From NCBI GenBank assembly GCA_022579005.1, contig MU401712.1, forward strand, positions 1 to 46,507: a DNA stretch of 46,507 nt, given 5' to 3'. Shown here one piece after another: positions 1 through 9,672 of this stretch. The DNA is from Poronia punctata (Eukaryota; Ascomycota; Sordariomycetes; Xylariales; Xylariaceae). Every line of letters begins with the position of its first letter. Position 1 is the first letter of the stretch. Made by a program: the position numbers and the translations under genes. The notes beneath the pieces were generated by a model that was not told where the DNA came from, did not search any database, and saw nothing but the letters and a program-made list of their open reading frames with translations.

Positions 1-2815
1 TATAATATTATTTAAATAAACTATATAAATATAATTTATTAGCTTAGCTAATATTTTATATATATAGGCTTAAAAGGTTATAAAAATATTAGTTAGTTTA
101 AAAAGTATAATTATATATTTAAAATGCTTATATTTTATTTAAAAAGCAGTTTTTTATTTATTGCTATATTTAATTTAAATATAAAAGTAAACATTTTTAA
201 AGTTTAGCTTTTAAAAGACTTTTACTAACTTTAGCTTATTTATTACTTTTAATATAAAAAGTAAAAAATATTTATTTTTTATAATTACTTTATTTAAACC
301 TTTATAATTAATGTAAAGCTTTATAGTTTTATTTTTTTAAGTATAAATAAAATAAAAGCTTTTATGTTTGCTTTTAAGTGCTATATATAGCTTATTTAAA
401 AGTTTTTTTTAAAATACTTTTTTAACACTTGCTATTAAGCTTTTATAGTAAAATAAATTAAACTAAATAGTACTTATACTTTTTTTATTAAGTTTATTAT
501 ATATTATATTTTTTTTAGCACTAATAACTTTTTTATTAATAGCTTAAAGTATATATATTAAAACGCTTTAAAATACTTAAATAAATTATTTTTATTTTTA
601 GTGCTAAGTTTATTATTAATTTTAAAAAATAGTAACTTTTTTTTAAAACTAATACTTATATTTATTTAGTTAATAATATATATTGCCTAATTGCTAATTA
701 TATTTTTAGCAAACTTTTTAAAATTTATTTTTTATTATTTACTATAAAACTATTAAGTAAAGGCTATATTTAATAATATATTTAACTAACTTATTTTTAG
801 CTATAATATTAAAAGCTTTAATACTTTTTGCTTTTTATATATTATATAAAATATTTACTTAAAGGTTTTTTTAATTTTTTAAGTATTAACTATTTAAAAA
901 CTAGCTATATAGGCTACCTAGTACTTTATTAGCTTTTTATTTAGTTTTATTAATAAAAGTAATAAAATATTTGCTTTTTATAAGTGCTTTTTTTTAAAGT
1001 TTTTATATATAATATTAACTTATACTTTTATATTTATATTTATAATAACTTTTTTAGTTTTTACTTACTGCTTAAAAAAACTATAGTTACTACTTAAAAT
1101 AGCTTTATAATATTAAATGCTTTATAAAACTTTATTAAAATAAATTAAATATATTAACTTACTTTACTTTAGCTTTTAACTTTTTATTTTTAAAGTTTAA
1201 CTAAGCTATTTAAATATGTTTTTAAGCTATTTTAATAGTTTTTACTTAACTTTACTTAATTAATAATTTAATACTAATAGCTTATTTTTTAAACAATACT
1301 TAGCTATATAGTTTTTTTTACTATAATATTAATACTTTATAAAACTATTACTAGTATATACTAATTTATTTTAATTTTAATTTATTTATTGCTTAAATAA
1401 GTTATTAGTTTTTTTTTAAAACTATTTAAGCGCTTTTAAGTTATTTACTAATTTTTTTTACTTTAGCAAGCATTTAGCATATTTTTATTTTTATAATAAT
1501 TTATACTTTTTATTAGTATAATATAAAGTACTTTATTATTTTTTAGCTTTATAATATATTATTATTATATTATTAAATAATATATGCTGCTTTATTAAAA
1601 CTTTTTTTTAATTTTTTAAAAAGCTTATATTAATAATTAAAAGCTAGTTAGCTATTGTTTTTTAGCAATATAGCACTTTTAAGCTTTTATACTAGCACTT
1701 GCTAATAAATTTTTTTTTTAAAGTTTTTATTTTTTTATTACTAAAGCTTATATAACTACTTTTAAAAAGTTTGCTTAAATAGCTTTAAGTTAACGTTTTT
1801 TTACTAAATTAACTTTTAAAAGTTATTAAAAGTAGCTTTTTTTAAATTATTATAATTTAATATATTTTAATAAAAACGCTAATTTAATTAAATATTAAAC
1901 TTAGCTTATATTATAGCTTATATAATTTATATTAAATTTTTATAGCTAGGCTTTTACTAATTACTTTTTTTTATAATTATAATTTAGTTTTTAATTTTTA
2001 TAGCAATAGCATTTTACTTTAGCTGCTTATAATTATATATAAAAGCTTTAGCGTTATTTTTATATTATAGCTTTTTTTACTTAATAAGTAGCTAAAGCAA
2101 CTATATATTTTAATTTATTATATTAATAATTTAGTTTAAAAAGTTATTTTTTAGCTTTTTAAACTTTTATAAAAACTATTATAATAAAAGCTTTTATTAA
2201 ATAAGCTACTATATAATAATAGCTTAAAATAAAAAAAATAGCTTTTATTTTTTTAACCTTTTTAAAAGTTGCTAGCTATTAGCTAATTATTTATTTTAAT
2301 AAGTAATATATTTTATTTTAAGCTTTTTAGTTTACTATTAAGTTTTTTACTTTTTTTATTATACTTATTATTACTTTTTTATTTTTATTTATTTATAAAT
2401 TTAGCTTAACTATTAGCTAGTTTTTTTAGTTTTTATTGCTTATTTTTAGTATTAGGTCTATTAAGCTTATTTATATTATTGCTAGTTATTTGCTTAGCAG
2501 TTATAAATTATGCTTAGGTTTTAATTTAAATCCTTTTGCTAAATATTATATTATAATTTAAAAATATAAAAATAAAAATAAATAAAAGTTTAAGCAATAA
2601 AGTAGTTATAAAGTAATGTTGCTAGCAATTTTAAAAACTAAATATATTAAATAACTTTTATTTAATTAACTAAGTAAGTAACTAAGCTAGCTAAAAAAAT
2701 AAAAAAGAGTATAACTAGCTAAACTATAGCTAATAGTTAGTATAAGTTTAGTTTTTATATAGTCTATATACTTATAGTGCAGCTAGTAGGTCTTATAAGC
2801 AGGTGCTTTATTATA
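1..2815 (+). mobile_element. RIP-degraded LTR retrotransposon, family A copy 1 (3' part, cut by window edge)
   Basis: This is the 3' portion of an LTR retrotransposon. Base 1 lines up with about base 17071 of the complete copy at 12557-19902, and similarity runs to the end of a 235-bp LTR at 2581-2815. No open reading frame survives: composition is extremely AT-rich and nearly every remaining C is followed by T (agct, aact), as expected after RIP converted CpA to TpA on both strands. The two copies differ mainly by C/T and G/A changes. The 5' part lies outside the window, so its target duplication cannot be checked. The + orientation is inferred from the A-rich stretch just before the LTR in the complete copy. 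Whether it was Gypsy or Copia cannot be read. Confidence 0.8.
2581..2815 (+). repeat. LTR of family A, copy 1 (235 bp)
   Basis: This aligns over its full length to the LTRs at 12557-12791 and 19668-19902, and in reverse complement to 32239-32473. All four are exactly 235 bp. Shared landmarks include caataaagtagttata near the start and aggtcttataagcaggtg near the end. Confidence 0.85.
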
Positions 2816-3949
2816 TTATTATAATTAAATTAAATAAGTAATTATTATAATTTTATAAAATTAAAAACTACTTAGTTAATAAATAATTTATTACTTTAAA
2901 ATTCTTTTACTTTAAATAGTTAAGCTTAAAATAGCGCTATAAAACAGTTTAGCTAAGTAGTTAAAAAGCTTATAAGTTAAAATTAATAAAGCTGCTATAT
3001 ATTTAATAAATTAAATGCTTAAATATATATTTAACTAAAAAAGTTTATATACACGTTTTTATATTTATTTTAATATGTAAAATAGCTATATTAGTACTAA
3101 AAAAGTGTGCTTAAATTATTTGCAAGTTTATAAATATAAAGCTTACGCTTTTAATATAAACATAAAAGAAAACTTTTAAAATTAAACTTTAAACTTTAAA
3201 TAAGTTACTTTATTAGCTAAAAGCTAACTAAGATATATAAAATTTAAAAATCTTTAACTAATTATATAATTTATACTAAAAACATAAAATTTAATAAAAT
3301 TTAAATATTTAATAAAAAGCTTAAAAAACTAAAAAATAAACTTTAAATACTTAATTGTAAATTTTTTACTAATTTTTAAATAAATTTTTAATTTTTAAAA
3401 CTAAGCTTTATAGCTTTAACCTTTATAAAAATAAAAAAAATTTATAAAAGTTCTAAGTATAATTTAAATACTACTAGTAGCGTAAATAATAAGCAAAATA
3501 TTAAAAATATAATAAACTTTAACTTTAATAAAACTAATTACTTTTATATTAACTTAAAACTTTAACTTTAATTTATATTTTTATATTTACTTTTAAATAT
3601 TATAATACTTATAATAATTAGAAATGCTAATTTTAATAAGCATTATAATAATTTTTTACTTTATTTATATAAAAGCTAAGTTAAACTATTTTTAAATAAA
3701 TATTATAATAGTTTTTTAACTTGCTTTATTAAGCTTTATACTAAACTATTAAAATTAAGCTAATAAGCTTATATTAAAATAACTAAATAAATAAAATACT
3801 AAAAAGCTATATTTAATATTAAACGCTTATATATACTTAGACCTAAATATAGTATGCTAATAAGTAAAGCTAATAAAGCTAAAGTATTAAAGCGCTTTTT
3901 ATGCTACTTTAAAAGCGCTTTTAAAAAATAGAAATTATAAAAAATAGCT
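2816..3949. other. AT-rich, RIP-type sequence without genes
   Basis: This is ORF-free AT-saturated DNA between the family A LTR and the small inverted-repeat element. It probably continues at 4448-6250, the two parts being one degraded repeat split by that element. I could not match it to family A, B or C by eye. Confidence 0.6.
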
Positions 3950-3957
3950 TTTATAAT

Positions 3958-4013
3958 GGGCTGTGCTGGATCTGCTGTAGGACCTGTACTGCGTCTGCTG
4001 TAGTGCAGTGGCA
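3958..4013 (+). repeat. Left terminal inverted repeat of the MITE (56 bp)
   Basis: It pairs with the reverse complement of 4384-4439, with only a few transition differences. It contains two internal CTGCTGTAG motifs. Confidence 0.85.
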
Positions 4014-4070
4014 AACAGCTGCAACCACTTGCAATACAGTACGACCGGTGCCAGCCCCGGACCCCCAAGT

Positions 4071-4180
4071 ACCTTTGACCTTTGACCTTTTACCTTTGCC
4101 CTTTGCCCTTTGCCCTTTGACCTTTGCCCTTTGCCCTTTGACCTTTGACCTTTGACCTTTGACCTTTGACCTTTGACCTT
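4071..4180 (+). repeat. 7-bp minisatellite (A/C)CCTTTG inside the MITE
   Basis: Fifteen full 7-bp units plus a 5-base remainder. Reading order is two acctttg, one acctttt, one acctttg, three ccctttg, one acctttg, two ccctttg, then five acctttg and a partial acctt. The mixture of two unit types suggests expansion by slippage of blocks. Confidence 0.95.
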
Positions 4181-4383
4181 ACGTCAATTCGCAATGTGCG
4201 TATCTTTGCTTTAGGACTGCAATTCTATTGTACTTAAGGTAACAGGTATTGTAGGTAACCTAAGTACATGTACTTAGAAATGCGGGCGCCGGGCGGCATA
4301 CCTAGGGCCGTGTTGGACATAGGCTCCGCGTACAGTTTCGGCGAGGGATTACTTATACTGTAACTCAGCTGTTGACAACCGTC

Positions 4384-4439
4384 TGCCACTGCACTACAGC
4401 AGACGCAGTATAGGTCCTACAGCAGATCTAGCATAGCCC
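4384..4439 (-). repeat. Right terminal inverted repeat of the MITE (56 bp)
   Basis: Reverse complement of 3958-4013. Compared with the left repeat it has GTG to ATG, TGG to TAG and CTG to CTA changes near its outer half, all G to A when read in the repeat orientation. Confidence 0.85.
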
Positions 4440-4447
4440 TTTATAAT

Positions 4448-6250
4448 TATACTTTAAATAAAAAATATAAAAAAAGTTTTAATTTACTAAAGTAAGCTTT
4501 AATTTTTTTATTTTTTTATAAAAAGCTTTTAAGCTATTTTTTAAAAAGTAAGTTTATTAAAGTAAAAAAACTTTATTTAAAAAGTTATAATTAAATAAGC
4601 TTTTTAAAAAAGTTATTATTTTTATAGTAAAAAGTTAATAAATTTTAAACTATATATAAATATATATTTATAAACTTAATAAAAAAGGCTTTTATTTAAA
4701 ATATAAGGCTTAGTTAGTTATTTTAAAAAATTAGCAGCTTATAAATAAAAGTAAAAGCTTTTATGCTTTAATATTAGTAAGCAAATCTTTAAAACATTTA
4801 TAGCTATTATAGCTAAGTTTAACATTAAAATAAAATAATATAATATAGTTAACGCTTTTATTAATATAATGCTTTATAAAAAATATATATATAAAAATAC
4901 TTTATAGCTATAAAAAGCCTAGCTTTATTTTAAAGCTTTTTAAAGCGCTTTATAGTTTTAAAAAATTACTACTTTTTTAGTAAAAAAGCTTATATTTATA
5001 CTAAAAAAGCTTAAATTTAAGCTAGTGCCTTATAAGCTATATTATTATATAAAAAATAGGATTTTTATTTTTATTTATATTAATAACTTTATAGTTATTT
5101 ACTAAAAGTTTTAAAAAGCAAAGGTTTTTTAAAGTATTAAATAATTAAAAAAAGAATACTAACTAATAAAAAGCTATAATTTAAAGTAGTTTTTAAAAAT
5201 AAAATTTATTTATAACTATTAATAAAGCTTAATTTAGCTCTTATAGTTTATTTATATTAATAAAATCTATTAAACTATTTTTTTATAATAAAATTACTAC
5301 TTTAAAGAAATTAGCACTATTAATAAAAAATTAAATTTATTATATATATAATAGTTATTATTAAACCTAATATAGTTTTTGCTACTTTATAGCTTTTATA
5401 ATTTAATAATAATTCTTTTTAGCTTATTTAGCTACTGCTAACTAAATATTTAACTATTTTTATTTAAATTAATACTTTGCTTTCTAGTTTAATAATAAAA
5501 ATAGCTTTAATATAAGTAGTAATTTATTTTTTATAAACAATACTATTAATTAAAAAAGCTTATAAGCTTATATAATGACTTTATTTAAAAAGCTTATTAG
5601 TTAGCAAGCTAATAAATAAAATATAGTTATTACTTTAACTATTAACGTAAAGCTTTTTATACTAGTTTAAATTATAAAAAAAACTATATTTATTAGCTAA
5701 CTTATTTATAAGCTTAAAGTTAATTTAAAAACAAAGCGTATTATTATTTAATATAATAATTAATAAACTACTAATTTTATTAATAAAAATATTGTTATAT
5801 TAAAAATAAAATTATAATATATTAATATATATAATTTCTAGTTATATTAAAAAATAATTAATAAAACGCTTTAAGTAGTTTATATATTTATAAATTTAAT
5901 AATAGTAAATAATTTTATAAAGTTACTAGTATATAATAAATAGTTAAGCTTTTTATAATAAGTTAACCTAGTTAATATAAAAGCAATATAACTTTAAAAA
6001 ATACTCAAATTAGTTATTATAAAAGTATAAAAAAGTAAAAATATTAATTAAAATAATTAAAAATATTACGTTTATAATTATAAAGCTTTATATATTATTA
6101 TTTAAAGCTTTTATTTTAACTATAAAATAGTTTAATAAGTTAGTTTATTTTAAAAGGATATTTTAAGTTTAATAAGTTATAAAAAAATTAAAATTAATAT
6201 AATGCCTATATAGTAAAAAAGTATAGCTAAAGTAAAAACTACTATAAAAA
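4448..6250. other. AT-rich, RIP-type sequence without genes
   Basis: ORF-free AT-saturated DNA that resumes immediately after the MITE target duplication and ends near 6250 in a short G/C-tract junction. Remaining C and G are almost all in agct, gctt and aagc contexts. It is probably a degraded transposon whose family I cannot identify. Confidence 0.6.
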
Positions 6251-6608
6251 AAGGGTTTTTTAAAGGGTTTCCCCCTACCTATTTAGTATAAGAAAACTTT
6301 GTAGTAAGGAGAAGCAGTAGCTTTTTACGCGTAATAACAATAGAATTATACGTTTTAGCCATATCGCTAAGTTCTAACAGTTAACAGGTGATTTATCTTC
6401 CTAGGACGGGACCCCACCAACTCCCCGATATAGGACCTTGGACCAACGCTCCATCAAACTAGGTCTAGCTTTCAGTATAGCTATCGGAGGGGCAAAACGG
6501 CCACATAAAACCCTCCAAGTCAGATCTCCCATACATCTAGTCTATATACATTATCTATATATCTACACACCACAAGGAAACATATCAATTAGATTTTGGA
6601 TTGGAAAC
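6251..6608 (+). promoter_or_regulatory. Compartment boundary and upstream region of threonine synthase
   Basis: Composition switches within about 50 bases from RIP-type to normal. This roughly 350-bp stretch must contain the promoter and leader of the threonine synthase gene. An AT-rich run with repeated tatat lies at 6541-6567, 40-70 bases before the chosen start codon. No clear GCN4/CPC1 site (TGASTCA) was seen, so amino-acid control is not demonstrated. Confidence 0.45.
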
Positions 6609-8924
6609 ATGTATCAGTATAAGCGAACAGCGGGCGAGAATCATACCCCGCCGCAGTCCTATCTTTCCACGAGGGGTGGTGACTATGGTGTGCGTATAAG
6701 CCCATTGCAGCTTCCTTCCGTTGCGTAGCCGTGGTTAATTTTGTCCAAGCTATCGTTCGAGACCGTCGTGTTAAAAGGTCTGGCTGCCGATGGCGGCTTG
6801 TTCCTGCCTCACCAGATACCTACGGTGACCGATTGGGTATTGCACACCCTGCCCTCTACCTTCCCGCAAGTCTAGCCGGTGTGGCTAATATGACATGGCT
6901 ACCAGCAAGACTGGAAGGACCTGCCTTATACTGAGCTGGCCTTCCGCATATTCAGCCTCTTTATCTCCGCTGACGAGATCCCATCCAATGATCTGCGGGC
7001 TATCATCGAACGGAGCTATTCAACCTTTCGGGCCGAGAACGTCGCGCCCTTGGTACACCTGCAAAGCAATAACCTCTACCTCTTGGAGCTGTTCCACGGG
7101 CCCAGTTACTCCTTCAAAGATTGTTTGTCCCGACAAGAAATCCGGCTTCAGGCCAGGAACTGACGCGAGCTTACACACTTTGGCAGGTGCCTTGCAATTC
7201 TTGGGGAACTTGTTCGAATACTTCCTAACACGGAAGAATAAGGGAAAGGAGGGCATAGGTAACGTTGCCAGCAGACCGTTTCGGCTCTGTGCCGAACGCC
7301 TCTTGGCCGGCGGGGAGCTGACAACCGAGACAGACAGGCACCATTTGACTGTCGTTGGTGCGACTAGCGGTGATGTAATATGATACCTTCCACAACTCCA
7401 GCACTGCCTACCAGGGATATTCTGACAGTCTCTAGACGGGATCTGCGGCCATCTATGGGCTAAGAGGGAAAAAAGACGTGTCTGTCTTCATCTTGCACCC
7501 CAAAGACCGTGTGAGCCCGGTAAGGTTTTAATCAGCTGTGCGCCCTGTTGGCTTACACGAGCCGGCCCCGCAGCTCTACAGCCCACGGATTCCTAGAGCT
7601 GACTTGTCCACAGATTCAAGAAGCCCAGATGACGACTTGTCTCGATGCCAACGTCCACAACATTGCCGTAACCGGAACCTTTGACGATTGTCAGGTGAGC
7701 CAGCAAAGAAGGGCACGGCAGGCGGTGCCTGAGCTGATGGCTACTTAGGACATTGTCAAAGCGCTCTTTGGGGACGCTGACACCAACGAGACTGTGAAAC
7801 TCGGGGCTGTGAATTCCATCAATTTCTCCAGGATCTTAGCCCAGATTGTCTACTACTACCATGCTTACTTCTCGCTTGCGAGGATGTCTGACTCGTTCAA
7901 AGTCGGAGACAAGGTCCGATTTGTTACTCCTACTGGTAATTTTGGGAATATTCTTGCAGGATATCTAGCAAGCCGGATGGGCCTCCCGACAGATAAGCTG
8001 GTTGGTAGGTCATCTGCTCAAACACTCTCCCACTAACTCGCATCGGCGCTAACGCACCCCCAGTGGCAACGAACGAGTAGGTCTAACGAGATACCGCGCG
8101 ATAAATCCCAGGGCGTTCTAAATGAATACGCCCGTTACTAATACCTCACGCCGCAGGAATGATATTTTGGATCGTTTCTGGCAGACTGGTCGGTACGAGA
8201 AGAAGCCTGCCACAGATGCATCGGCAAAGAACGAGCACGTTCACAAAGACGGCTGCAAGGAGACTCTGAGTCCAGCTATGGATATCTTGGTGTCTAGCAA
8301 CTTCGAAAGGCTAATGTGGTTTCTTGCCGAAGGTACGGTTATAGGAAATTTCGGTGTCTATTTTCAGAGTCTATTTTTCGGTGTTATACTCCGTTCTATG
8401 CTAACGTGATAGCAGATTACGCTTCGACAATCGGGATGGATGACGAGTTTAACAAAAAGCAAGCGGCGCAGGAGGTTGCGGCATGGTATGAATCTCTGAG
8501 GTCGACTGGCGGTTTTGGCCCTGTGCACCAAGACATAATGTCAACTGGGCGCAAAACGTTCGAAAGCGAGCGTGTTAGCGACCGAGAAACGCTGGACACA
8601 ATCCAATCGTGCTATAGTCAAACGAACTATGTGCTTGACCCGCATTCGGCTGTTGGGGTAGCAGCGGCAACAAGGTCAATTGCAAGGTCTGCCGCGACTC
8701 ATATATCCCTTTGCACTGCGCATCCGGCGAAATTTGCGGGGGCTGTAGAATTGGCATTAAAGGGCAACGCGAATTTTGATTTCAACAAGCAGGTGCTCCC
8801 AGAAGCGTTCAAAGACTTGTTGCATATGGAAAAACGAGTGACATTGGTGGATAACCTTTGGGAAAAGGTAAAAGCAATCATTGTAGAACAGGTTAAGAAA
8901 GACCTTTTAATAGGGAAAAAATAG
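6609..8924 (+). CDS. THR4: Threonine synthase (11 exons)
   Basis: Pyridoxal-phosphate enzyme converting O-phosphohomoserine to threonine and phosphate, the last step of threonine synthesis. Exons inferred by eye: 6609-6689, 6750-6836, 6906-7122, 7187-7258, 7334-7374, 7436-7519, 7614-7694, 7749-8004, 8064-8076, 8157-8332, 8416-8924. They splice in frame to 538 residues, close to the usual fungal length. Visible motifs: STRGGDYG near the N terminus, FHGPSYSFKD with the presumed cofactor lysine at K127, GATSGDTGSAAIYGLRGKK (phosphate-binding loop), TPTGNFG, ATNENDILDRFWQTGRYEKK, LSPAMDILVSSNFERL, and STAHPAKFAG written here as CTAHPAKFAG. Introns are 54-94 bp with GT-AG ends. Two oddities: exon 9 is only 13 bases, and the usually conserved GNFGD reads GNFGN. 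The start ATG at 6609 is the nearest in-frame one; exon 1 is the least certain part. It looks functional despite lying about 350 bp from a RIP block. Confidence 0.93.
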
Positions 8925-9672
8925 GAAGGATAAATGTTTATTAATAGAAATATATGTATACATGTTTATATTTTAATGAATTTATCATAAGGTCTAGATA
9001 GGACAGCCCATCAGCTACTCGTACAGCTTTGAAACCCCCCTTTAGCCATGACCTTCCTATTACCCCTTGGCCGTGGCTTTAAAGATCACTTCCTATAACC
9101 AGGACCTTTCCGGTCGCCTCCCATGGCAATGTCTTTGGATTTCACCACCCTCGGTCTTGACTCTTGAAATCATCTGATCTGGTCCCTTGGTCGTGGCTAT
9201 GGGAGTCACCTGACCTAGCCTCCCTTAGCTATGGCTTTAAAATTCACTCCCTTTGGGCGTGGCTGTTGGGAGTATCTGACCTGATCTCCCATGGCCATGA
9301 CCATTCCTGCCACTCTCATAGCCCGCCCAACGTAGACTTATCGGACTGATTACCACTGCGGTGACGACAGACCGCCTGTTATAGCACGGATTGCATCCAT
9401 AGCGCCATCTGTGTCAAGTCTGCAATGCCGCAGCGGCCTTCAAATAAACGATACGTTCGTAATGGATTGAACTGGAAAGAACCCAGTGCCCTGTAATCCA
9501 GGGCTCGTCTGACGCGAATATGTATTAAACCACAATTATTCATTCATGCATGTTTTCCCTCCTGGAGCAACCCGCCCACGCCGGAATTACCACTATATAA
9601 TGTACATTCTAGAGGAAGACTACTCGACGTGAATTATAACAATGTACAACATTTCTGGGTCATCCCTTTGGC
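8925..9672. other. Intergenic region between two convergent genes
   Basis: Holds the 3' ends of threonine synthase (+) and KGD2 (-). An AT-rich stretch follows the threonine synthase stop (8930-8990), a plausible 3' UTR and poly(A) region. An imperfect tandem repeat lies at about 9045-9315. No further gene was seen. Confidence 0.6.
9045..9315 (+). repeat. Degenerate tandem repeat, roughly 30-40 bp units
   Basis: Diverged units start with tcccttgg, tcccttag or tcccatgg, followed by a core like cgtggctatgggagtcacc or tggctttaaaattcact, often ending in tgacctgatc. At least five or six related units can be traced. It has no coding potential consistent with a protein repeat. Confidence 0.6.

Larger units (their letters stand above)
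3958..4439. mobile_element. Non-autonomous DNA transposon (MITE), hAT-like by 8-bp target duplication
   Basis: A 482-bp insert of ordinary base composition inside AT-saturated DNA. It is bounded by 56-bp terminal inverted repeats (3958-4013 and 4384-4439, starting GGGCTGTGCTGGATCTGCTG on the left). Inverted similarity extends several bases further inward with transitions. Both ends are flanked by the perfect 8-bp duplication TTTATAAT (3950-3957 and 4440-4447). Eight-base duplications are typical of the hAT superfamily; this assignment rests on that and on no transposase. The right repeat carries three G-to-A type changes relative to the left, a light RIP-like or age signal. The centre holds a 7-bp minisatellite (4071-4180) and no ORF. 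Movement would have needed a transposase from elsewhere. Confidence 0.85.

Noticed and set aside
4071..4180. The array reads as repeated TGACCTTTGACCT, resembling a nuclear-receptor DR1 element.
   Set aside because: Fungi lack nuclear receptors of that type; the match is a by-product of the 7-bp repeat.
6895..7383. A single 162-residue protein.
   Set aside because: Its first part is the wrong frame over threonine synthase exon 3; only the later part coincides with real exons 4 and 5.
6438..8924. Threonine synthase as a pseudogene, because its frame is interrupted many times.
   Set aside because: Every interruption is explained by a GT-AG intron, and the spliced protein is complete with all main motifs.
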